NCBI GenBank assembly: GCA_030593665.1
Contig: JAUVGS010000139.1
Coordinates: 1-6,143 of the forward strand
Direction of reading: 5' to 3'
Source of the DNA: Chitinivibrionales bacterium
Lineage (GTDB): Bacteria > Fibrobacterota > Chitinivibrionia > Chitinivibrionales > JANQEN01
DNA: 6,143 bases
This document shows positions 1 through 5,176 of this stretch, in pieces (the first letter of the stretch is position 1; the number at the start of each line of letters is the position of its first letter). Under the pieces are notes generated by a model. The model saw only the letters and a list, made by a program, of their open reading frames with translations, made no database searches and was not told the DNA's origin. The translations under genes and the position numbers were made by a program.

Positions 1-41
1 ATAATCCCCAACGTACTTATGGGAAATCACCCCAATCATTA

Positions 42-82
42 GGATGAAAAAGAATTCCCTTCCCTTATAAATAGGGGAAGGG
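42..82 (-). terminator. Candidate intrinsic terminator downstream of kdsA
   Basis: On the minus strand, 12 bases past the kdsA stop, CCCTTCCC (57-64) pairs with GGGAAGGG (75-82). Three further inner pairs, one of them a wobble, leave a four-base loop. Read in the kdsA direction the stem is followed by AATTCTTTTTC (56-46), an interrupted T tract. Stem strength and position fit a terminator. The T tract is imperfect, so a repeat-type palindrome that merely lies there is the alternative. Confidence 0.5.
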
Positions 83-94
83 CTGGGGATGGGG

Positions 95-886
95 TTAATC
101 CCAGGCTTTTATTTTCTCATGCAACTCCAAAAACCGCGGCACCTCTTTCTCGAAATCCGCCAAACTGATGCTGTTCGCGCTGTCGCATAAAGCATTGTCC
201 GGATCAGGGTGCACTTCAAAAAAGAGGCCGTTTACCTTTTGGCAGATGGCGGCACGGGCAAGGGGTATTGCCAGTTTACGGTTTCCCGATGAGACACCAT
301 CATCGCCACCAGGCCGCTGTACACTATGCGTAGCATCAAATATGACCGGTACACCCCATTTCTTAAGAATATAAATACCGGCAAAATCAACGACCAGCCT
401 GTTATAACCAAAGAAAGTGCCGCGCTCTGTAAGGAGACATCTACCGCCGGCCTTATCAAGCGCAAAACGCATATCCTGCGGTGACATGAACTGGCCCTTT
501 TTAATATTCACATACCTGCCTGTGGCCCCGGCAGCAGCAAGGAGGTCGGTCTGCCTGCAGAGAAATGCGGGAATCTGAATAATATCCGCGACCTCGGCAA
601 CCGGTGCAGCCTGTTCCGGCACATGGATATCTGTAAGAACCGGCAGGCCTGTCCGGGTTTTAACTTTCAGGAGAATCTTCAATCCCTCTTCCAATCCCGG
701 TCCCCTGAATGATTCTTCTGATGTTCTGTTTGCCTTATCATACGATGCTTTGAAAATGATAGATACATTATGTGTTTGCGCTAATTGTGAAAGTTTCTCA
801 GCGATTGTCACACAAAGTTCTTCAGTTTCGATAACACATGGCCCGGCTATAAAAAATAGCTTCCCATCCTGTGTAAAAATATCCAT
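95..886 (-). CDS. kdsA: 3-deoxy-8-phosphooctulonate synthase (KDO-8-P synthase)
   Basis: This cytoplasmic enzyme condenses phosphoenolpyruvate with D-arabinose 5-phosphate to give KDO 8-phosphate, a precursor of the lipopolysaccharide inner core. The 263-residue product is a single TIM-barrel domain of the DAHP/KDO-8-P synthase family and is only slightly shorter than usual. Visible family motifs are AGPCVIE (14-20), KASYDKANRTS (46-56), TDIHVPEQ (85-92), KKGQFMSP (129-136), FDATHSVQ (183-190) and FFEVHPDPDNALCD (222-235). Cys17, His187, Glu224 and Asp235 match the four ligands of the metal-dependent class; the metal-free class of the E. coli type has Asn in place of the Cys. That class assignment is inferred from the motif. 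The ATG at 886 is preceded by GAGGAG about 8 bases upstream, which supports the start. The gene is divergent from gap and has no neighbour on its own strand in the window. Confidence 0.96.
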   Translation of the reverse strand: MDIFTQDGKLFFIAGPCVIETEELCVTIAEKLSQLAQTHNVSIIFKASYDKANRTSEESFRGPGLEEGLKILLKVKTRTGLPVLTDIHVPEQAAPVAEVADIIQIPAFLCRQTDLLAAAGATGRYVNIKKGQFMSPQDMRFALDKAGGRCLLTERGTFFGYNRLVVDFAGIYILKKWGVPVIFDATHSVQRPGGDDGVSSGNRKLAIPLARAAICQKVNGLFFEVHPDPDNALCDSANSISLADFEKEVPRFLELHEKIKAWD

Positions 887-931
887 TACAACGTCTCCTC
901 AGCAGGTGAAAAAAACTGTTTGTCGTGTGGC

Positions 932-961
932 TTTATGTATTGACTGATTTAATGCAGTCAA
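932..961 (-). promoter_or_regulatory. Candidate sigma-70 promoter for kdsA
   Basis: Read on the minus strand, TTGACT (961-956) is a 5/6 match to the -35 box. CATAAA (937-932) is a 4/6 match to the -10 box after an 18-base spacer. Transcription would start near 925 and give a leader of about 39 bases before kdsA. The -10 is weak, so this is less secure than the opposing promoter. Confidence 0.4.
940..961. promoter_or_regulatory. Palindrome between divergent kdsA and gap, possible operator
   Basis: The arms TTGACTG (940-946) and CAGTCAA (955-961) are perfect 7-base inverted repeats separated by 8 bases that are themselves symmetric at the central TTAA. Each arm also contains the -35 hexamer of one of the two divergent promoters. 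The symmetry fits binding of a dimeric regulator. It could also be just the result of two back-to-back -35 boxes. The regulator, if any, cannot be named. Confidence 0.45.
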
Positions 962-969
962 CATATATT
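940..969 (+). promoter_or_regulatory. Candidate sigma-70 promoter for the gap operon
   Basis: TTGACT (940-945, 5/6 to consensus) and TATATT (964-969, 5/6) are separated by 18 bases. Transcription would start near 976, giving a leader of about 97 bases before gap. This is the best promoter match in the intergenic region. TATACT at 1041-1046 is an alternative -10 nearer the gene, but it has no recognisable -35. Confidence 0.55.
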
Positions 970-991
970 TTCATACCTTTTTAAATATAAT

Positions 992-1009
992 TGTATGTCA
1001 TCGCATACA
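992..1009. promoter_or_regulatory. Second inverted repeat in the gap leader
   Basis: TGTATG (992-997) and CATACA (1004-1009) are perfect 6-base arms around TCATCG. If transcription starts near 976, this lies just inside the transcribed leader. It could be an operator placed to block elongation or a small RNA hairpin. The stem is short and AT-rich, so chance is possible. Confidence 0.3.
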
Positions 1010-1072
1010 CAGATTCCATAATCCAGAAAAAAAAAAATACTATACTATTTACTTTTTTATATGGAGGGATTC

Positions 1073-2080
1073 ATGGCAATAAAAATCGGAATAAATGGTT
1101 TCGGTAGAATCGGAAGAAACGTTTTCAGAATCATGTGTGAAAACGACAATGACTTTGAGCTTGTCGGTATCAATGATCTTATTGATATCAAACTTATGGC
1201 TCATTTATTAAAATATGATTCTGTTAACGGAAAATTTAAGGGAACCGTTGACGCTGATGATAACGGGATTGTTGTTAATGGAAAAAACATTCCGGTTACC
1301 TCAGAGAAAGATCCTGCAAACCTGCCCTGGAAAGAGAAAGACGTTGATATTGTACTTGAATCTACGGGTGTTTTCCGTTCACGAGACGGTATTCAGAAGC
1401 ATTTGGATGCAGGTGCAAAAAAAGTGCTTCTTTCGGTTCCTTCAAAAAGTCCCGATGATGTAGATGCTACTATTGTTTGCGGTGTAAATGACGATACACT
1501 GAGCAGTGATGCAAAGATTGTTTCAAATGCCTCCTGTACGACAAATTCGCTTGCACCAATGGTAAAGGTTCTTAACGATAATTTTGGTGTTGTGAATGGT
1601 CTTATGACAACGATACATTCATACACAAGTGATCAGAGCATTGTTGATTTACCCCATAAGGATTTGCGCAGGGCAAGAGCTGCTGCTGCAAATATAATAC
1701 CGACAACAACAGGCGCAGCAAAGGCTATCGGACTTGTTATACCGGAGCTTGCGGGAAAACTTCACGGCGGGGCTCTGCGTGTTCCCACGCTGTGCGGTTC
1801 AATTACTGACCTTGTGTGTAAACTTAAAAACCCGGCTTCTGTTGAAGAGGTCAATGCTGCATTCAAAGAAGCTTCTCAGGGAGAGATGGGTTATCAACTC
1901 GCTTATACGGATGATCCGATTGTATTAAGCGATATTGTTGGAGATTCACATGGTTCTATAATTGATGGCGGCGCTACAATGGCTATCGGTGATGACATGA
2001 TCAAAACGCTGTCATGGTATGATAATGAGTGGGGTTATTCATGCCGCTGTATTGACCTGTTTAAAATGATGGCCAAATAG
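1073..2080 (+). CDS. gap: Glyceraldehyde-3-phosphate dehydrogenase, NAD-dependent type
   Basis: This enzyme oxidises glyceraldehyde 3-phosphate with phosphate to 1,3-bisphosphoglycerate, reducing NAD; it is cytoplasmic and normally a homotetramer. The 335-residue length is typical. The N-terminal Rossmann domain has INGFGRIGR (7-15) and Asp35 in GINDL. The catalytic domain has ASCTTN with Cys155, partnered by His182 in [21 protein letters not shown] and [12 protein letters not shown] follow, and WYDNEWGYS lies near the C-terminus. Leu-Pro in DLPHKDL, together with Asp35, points to NAD rather than NADP use, by analogy with the Bacillus and Thermotoga enzymes. The start is the ATG at 1073. An in-frame ATG at 1061 overlaps the ribosome binding site GGAGGG (1063-1068), so it is rejected. 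This is the first gene of the glycolytic operon, with pgk next after a hairpin-bearing gap of about 100 bases. Confidence 0.97.
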   Translation: MAIKIGINGFGRIGRNVFRIMCENDNDFELVGINDLIDIKLMAHLLKYDSVNGKFKGTVDADDNGIVVNGKNIPVTSEKDPANLPWKEKDVDIVLESTGVFRSRDGIQKHLDAGAKKVLLSVPSKSPDDVDATIVCGVNDDTLSSDAKIVSNASCTTNSLAPMVKVLNDNFGVVNGLMTTIHSYTSDQSIVDLPHKDLRRARAAAANIIPTTTGAAKAIGLVIPELAGKLHGGALRVPTLCGSITDLVCKLKNPASVEEVNAAFKEASQGEMGYQLAYTDDPIVLSDIVGDSHGSIIDGGATMAIGDDMIKTLSWYDNEWGYSCRCIDLFKMMAK

Positions 2081-2103
2081 AATCTGCAAAAAATATAAAA
2101 GCA

Positions 2104-2133
2104 GTCGTGTTTCTCTTGAAAGGGGAGCACGGC
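2104..2133 (+). promoter_or_regulatory. Hairpin in the gap-pgk intergenic region
   Basis: Bases 2104-2115 (GTCGTGTTTCTC) pair along all 12 positions with 2122-2133 (GGGGAGCACGGC), leaving the loop TTGAAA. Four of the pairs are G-U wobbles, so the stem forms well only in plus-strand RNA, the transcript that carries gap and pgk. Only AATTTTC follows, so termination would be weak or partial. A role in mRNA processing or 3' protection of the gap message is equally possible. Confidence 0.5.
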
Positions 2134-2183
2134 AATTTTCTATCTCACAAATATATACTATATGTAAACCCATGGGAACTGTT

Positions 2184-3383
2184 ATGAGTGACAAACTGTT
2201 TATTGAAGATCTGGATGTACGGGGAAAACGGGTCCTTGTCCGTGTTGATTTCAATGTGCCGCTTGATGAAAACCGGAACATTACCAGTGACAAGCGCATT
2301 GTAGCATCGTTGCCGACAATCACCTATCTCTCTGACAAGGGTGCAAAGGTTATCCTGATGTCTCACCTTGGTCGTCCCAAGGGTGAACGAAAACCGGAAA
2401 TGAGCCTTAAACCGGTCGCCGATGATCTTAAATACCGCCTTGGTGATAAGGTCTCTTTTGTGGAAGACTGTATCGGTGAACAGGTTGAAGCCGCTGTTGC
2501 CGGTATGAACGAAGGTGACATTCTGCAGCTTGAAAATCTGCGCTTTTACAACGAAGAGACAAAAAACAATCCTGAGTTTGCTCAGAAGCTCGCGTCTCTT
2601 GCTGATGTGTATGTTAATGATGCTTTTGGTACAGCCCATCGTGCGCATGCCTCTACCGAAGGTGTCACACAGCACTTCGATCAATGCGCAGCCGGTTATT
2701 TGATCAAGAAGGAACTTGATTTCCTTGGTAAAAACCTGGAAAATCCGGAAAATCCGTTTGTTGCCATTCTTGGCGGCGCAAAAATATCCGGGAAAATAGA
2801 TGTTATTACCAACCTTATCGGCAAAGTAGATACGTTGATTATTGGCGGCGGCATGGCCTATACCTTTTTTAAAGCACAGGGGCTTGAAATCGGAAATTCC
2901 CTGTTGGAAGAAGACAAGATCCCTCTGGCCAACCGGATCATACAGGATGCGGAAGCAAAAGGAACCAAACTGCTTCTTCCGGTTGATTGTGTCTGCGGCG
3001 CTGAATTCTCAAATGATACTGAGAGAAAAACCGTTGCAAAGGATGGCATACCTGTGGATATGGAAGCTATGGATATCGGCCCGGAAACGGTGACTCTCTT
3101 CTCTGAGGCGCTTGCTTCAGCAAAAACAATCGTCTGGAACGGCCCCATGGGTGTATTTGAATTCAGTAACTTTGCTGAAGGCACGAATAAAATTGCGCAG
3201 GTACTCGCGGAATGTACTGACAGGGGTGCAAAAACTATTATCGGTGGCGGTGACAGCGCCTCAGCTATAGCAAAGGCAGGCCTCAGCAGCAGAATGAGCC
3301 ATATCTCAACCGGTGGCGGCGCATCACTCGAGTATCTGGAAGGAAAAACACTACCGGGTATTGCTGCACTGACAGATAAATAA
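2184..3383 (+). CDS. pgk: Phosphoglycerate kinase
   Basis: This kinase transfers the acyl phosphate of 1,3-bisphosphoglycerate to ADP, the step right after GapDH. It is a cytoplasmic two-domain monomer. The product is 399 residues, a normal bacterial length, with no fusion to TpiA. The N-terminal, substrate-binding domain shows RVDFNVPLD (20-28) and SHLGRPKG (60-67). The C-terminal nucleotide-binding domain shows [12 protein letters not shown], the hinge-proximal [13 protein letters not shown] (354-358) and the glycine-rich HISTGGGAS (373-381). The ATG at 2184 is chosen because GGGAA lies 5 bases upstream of it and the protein then opens with the usual short MSDK lead. The in-frame ATG at 2172 has no ribosome binding site and would add four residues. 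No frameshift or missing motif is seen. It is followed by an unusually long gap of about 200 bases before tpiA. Confidence 0.97.
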   Translation: MSDKLFIEDLDVRGKRVLVRVDFNVPLDENRNITSDKRIVASLPTITYLSDKGAKVILMSHLGRPKGERKPEMSLKPVADDLKYRLGDKVSFVEDCIGEQVEAAVAGMNEGDILQLENLRFYNEETKNNPEFAQKLASLADVYVNDAFGTAHRAHASTEGVTQHFDQCAAGYLIKKELDFLGKNLENPENPFVAILGGAKISGKIDVITNLIGKVDTLIIGGGMAYTFFKAQGLEIGNSLLEEDKIPLANRIIQDAEAKGTKLLLPVDCVCGAEFSNDTERKTVAKDGIPVDMEAMDIGPETVTLFSEALASAKTIVWNGPMGVFEFSNFAEGTNKIAQVLAECTDRGAKTIIGGGDSASAIAKAGLSSRMSHISTGGGASLEYLEGKTLPGIAALTDK

Positions 3384-3432
3384 TTGTACCTAAATTTTTA
3401 ATAAAAGCATGCAATAAACTATTTTTGTAAAT

Positions 3433-3554
3433 CTAACTCAGATTAAACTGGATAAGTACTACCTTCACGAAATAATTTTCTACCCTGAAGGGCACCCTGT
3501 GCCACATTGTGGCCTTTGAGGGTAAAAAAAAACGAAAATAATTTCTAAGGTACT
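3433..3554. repeat. Inverted-repeat element, short copy (copy 1) between pgk and tpiA
   Basis: The core runs from 3455 to 3554, 100 bases. It has imperfect terminal inverted repeats: AGTAC..CTTCACG plus GAAATAATTTTC at the left (3455-3480), and GAAAATAATTTC plus TAAGGTACT at the right (3534-3554). Inside are a small hairpin-rich block beginning ACCCTGAAGGGCAC and an A9 run. Copy 2 at 4963-5124 matches the left half closely, including about 22 bases to the left of the inverted repeat, which is why the start is set at 3433. There is no coding capacity. It resembles a MITE or REP-like non-autonomous element. No clear target duplication was found. Confidence 0.75.
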
Positions 3555-3585
3555 AAAATCAGCCCAGTAAGGAGCAACAACAATA

Positions 3586-4341
3586 ATGGCGCGTAAAAAT
3601 TTTATTACCGGAAACTGGAAAATGAATACAACCTGTGATGAAGCGGTTACCCTTGCACAGGGTGTTGTAGAAAAAGTTGGATTAAATACTGACGTGGATG
3701 TCGCTGTTTGCCCTCCCTATGTGAATCTTACTGCCGTATACAATGTTATTAAGGATTCAAATGTCAAACTCGGCGCACAGGATGTTCACTGGGAAGCAAA
3801 GGGCGCCTATACCGGAAAAATCAGTTGTGATATGCTGAAACAGGCCGGCGTTACCTATGTCATAATCGGTCATTCAGAACAACGTGCCTACTTTAATGAG
3901 ACCGATGAAACGGTGAATAAAAAGATCAAAGCTGTATTAGCAGCCGATCTGCTTCCGATAGTCTGCATTGGTGAAACACTTGATGAACGTAATGGCGGCC
4001 GGATGGAGGCGGTCGTAGAAACCCAGACACGCGGTGCTTTCGTAGATATTTCAAAAGAAGATGCACTCAAGTGCACACTCGCCTACGAACCGGTCTGGGC
4101 AATCGGTACCGGTGAAACGGCAACCCCGGAGCAGGCTAATGAAGCGCATGTCTTTGTGCGTAAAATTCTTGCGGATATTTATGATGAAGATACCGCACAG
4201 GCAATCCGTATTCAATACGGCGGCAGCATGAAACCGGAAAATGCAAAAGAGCTGCTTGAACAGTCTGATGTTGACGGCGGCCTTATCGGCGGCGCAGCAC
4301 TCAAACCTGATGCTTTTGCAGGGATTGTAATTCCGAACTAA
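3586..4341 (+). CDS. tpiA: Triosephosphate isomerase
   Basis: This enzyme interconverts dihydroxyacetone phosphate and glyceraldehyde 3-phosphate, feeding GapDH; it is a cytoplasmic TIM-barrel homodimer. The 251-residue length is typical. Catalytic residues are all present: Asn10 and Lys12 in TGNWKMN, His96 in IIGHSEQR and Glu168 in AYEPVWAIGTG. The flexible loop 6 (AIGTGETATPEQA) and the phosphate-binding GGSMKPENA and GGLIGGAALKPDAF motifs follow. The ATG at 3586 has TAAGGAG at 3568-3574, 11 bases upstream, which is a slightly long spacing. The gap from pgk is occupied largely by an inverted-repeat element, so readthrough from pgk crosses that structure. The secG gene begins 29 bases downstream, implying co-transcription. 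Confidence 0.97.
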   Translation: MARKNFITGNWKMNTTCDEAVTLAQGVVEKVGLNTDVDVAVCPPYVNLTAVYNVIKDSNVKLGAQDVHWEAKGAYTGKISCDMLKQAGVTYVIIGHSEQRAYFNETDETVNKKIKAVLAADLLPIVCIGETLDERNGGRMEAVVETQTRGAFVDISKEDALKCTLAYEPVWAIGTGETATPEQANEAHVFVRKILADIYDEDTAQAIRIQYGGSMKPENAKELLEQSDVDGGLIGGAALKPDAFAGIVIPN

Positions 4342-4370
4342 GTAATTTTAATTATACAAAGAAGGTCGCT

Positions 4371-4775
4371 ATGTTATTCGGTATTTTTGTAGTCATTTTT
4401 CTTATTGTCTGCCTATTTCTGATACTGCTGGTACTTATTCAATCAGACAAGGGCGGCGGTCTTTCCGGTTCGATCGGCGGCGGTCTTGCCGGAGCCAATA
4501 CCCTGCTTGGTGCTCAGGATACTGCAAATATTCTGACACGGGGGACAACCATCTTTGCAATTTCATACATGGTTATCTGTATTTTTCTCTCCCTTGTTCT
4601 TTCACGGACAACTGTATCACAGGGAAAATCAGATTTGAAAAAACGAGCCGAAACAGAATCATACGCTCCGGCCTCAGTTCTGCAAGAGGGTGGTTTACCG
4701 TTTACAGAAGAAGTTGAAGGGACCGAAGCACCGGCACAGGGTAAAGAGTTACCGGTTCTGCCCGATGAAGAGTAA
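4371..4775 (+). CDS. secG: Protein translocase subunit SecG
   Basis: SecG is the small accessory subunit of the inner-membrane SecYEG channel and assists SecA-driven export. The 134-residue product has the family layout. A first membrane helix lies at about residues 2-24 and is followed by LIQSDKGGGLSGSIGGG. A cytoplasmic glycine-rich loop (AGANTLLGAQDTANILTRGT) comes next, then a second helix at about 60-80. A hydrophilic tail of about 50 residues, rich in Glu and Pro and ending PVLPDEE, makes the protein longer than many SecGs. GAAGG sits 5 bases before the ATG and supports the start. Its position after tpiA and before a leucine tRNA is a conserved linkage. The short distance from tpiA suggests it is the last protein gene of the operon. 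Confidence 0.92.
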   Translation: MLFGIFVVIFLIVCLFLILLVLIQSDKGGGLSGSIGGGLAGANTLLGAQDTANILTRGTTIFAISYMVICIFLSLVLSRTTVSQGKSDLKKRAETESYAPASVLQEGGLPFTEEVEGTEAPAQGKELPVLPDEE

Positions 4776-4802
4776 AAAATATTTTTAAAGCAGATACCAA
4801 TT

Positions 4803-4887
4803 GCGGTCGTGGTGGAATTGGTAGACACGCAAGGTTAAGGACCTTGTGGGGGTATTCTCCGTGCCAGTTCAAGTCTGGCCGACCGCA
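4803..4887 (+). tRNA. tRNA-Leu with anticodon AAG
   Basis: This 85-base class II tRNA folds fully. The acceptor GCGGTCG pairs with CGACCGC and is followed by discriminator A4887. The D arm is GTG/CAC with the AATTGGTAGA loop. The anticodon stem is CAAGG/CCTTG around the 7-base loop TTAAGGA. A long variable arm and the T arm GCCAG/CTGGC with loop TTCAAGT complete it. Counting from the universal T33 (4836) gives anticodon AAG at 4837-4839, reading CUU and, if A34 becomes inosine, CUC and CUA. G37 fits the CUN-reading leucine tRNAs. The 3' CCA is not encoded and must be added by the CCA-adding enzyme. It lies 27 bases after secG, so it may be processed from the operon transcript. Confidence 0.95.
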
Positions 4888-4889
4888 TT

Positions 4890-4922
4890 AAAAAAAGCCA
4901 TCAGATTTCCGGTGGCTTTTTT
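4890..4922 (+). terminator. Intrinsic terminator after tRNA-Leu
   Basis: GCCATC (4897-4902) pairs with GGTGGC (4911-4916) around an 8-base loop, with one G-U pair, and is followed by six T (4917-4922). The A tract at 4890-4896 can extend the stem against the T run, so it could also work for transcripts coming from the right. It closes the gap-pgk-tpiA-secG-tRNA transcription unit. Confidence 0.9.
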
Positions 4923-4962
4923 GCTTAATAATGAAAATCTTCTGCTCTCTTTTTTCCACTAC

Positions 4963-5124
4963 CTAACACAGATAAACTGCAAATAAGTACCTTCACGAAA
5001 TTATTTTCCACCCTGAAGGGCACCCTGTGCCACATTGTACCTCTTGAGGGTAATTAGAGATTCTTGAAAATTTACACAGTGCCCTTCAGGGTAAAAAAAA
5101 CGAAAATAATTTCGTAACCGTTCA
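4963..5124. repeat. Inverted-repeat element, long copy (copy 2) downstream of the tRNA terminator
   Basis: The left terminal repeat at 4986-5008 (AGTACCTTCACG, then AAATTATTTTC) has its inverted partner GAAAATAATTTCGT at 5102-5115. Inside that, ACCCTGAAGGGCAC on the left is matched exactly by GTGCCCTTCAGGGT (5079-5092) on the right, so the two halves can fold on each other. It matches copy 1 at 3433-3554 except for 41 extra bases bounded by AGGGTAA direct repeats (5047-5053 and 5088-5094). This appears to be the more complete form. There is no coding capacity, and the right outer boundary is uncertain. Confidence 0.78.
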
Positions 5125-5153
5125 CAGGTTCAAAGGCTCAGGGCTCAGGGTTT
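5120..5153. repeat. Short degenerate heptamer array
   Basis: Starting at 5120 the sequence reads GTTCACA, GGTTCAAA, GGCTCAG, GGCTCAG, GGTTT: four to five degenerate units of about 7 bases with consensus GGYTCAR. The two GGCTCAG units are identical and adjacent. It abuts the right end of the copy 2 element and has no coding context. Confidence 0.5.
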
Positions 5154-5176
5154 AAAGACGTTTTTAGCATGAATGT

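Noticed and set aside
1061..1072. An upstream in-frame ATG for gap at 1061.
   Set aside because: The bases GGAGGG that would be its codons 1-3 are the ribosome binding site for the ATG at 1073, and family proteins start at MAIKIG.
2154..2159. TATACT before pgk as a possible internal promoter.
   Set aside because: It has no recognisable -35 box 16-18 bases upstream, and the region is simply AT-rich.
3481..3532. Copy 1 hairpin plus A9 as an intrinsic terminator.
   Set aside because: On the plus strand the hairpin is followed by A, not T. On the minus strand the T run comes before the stem, so neither direction fits.
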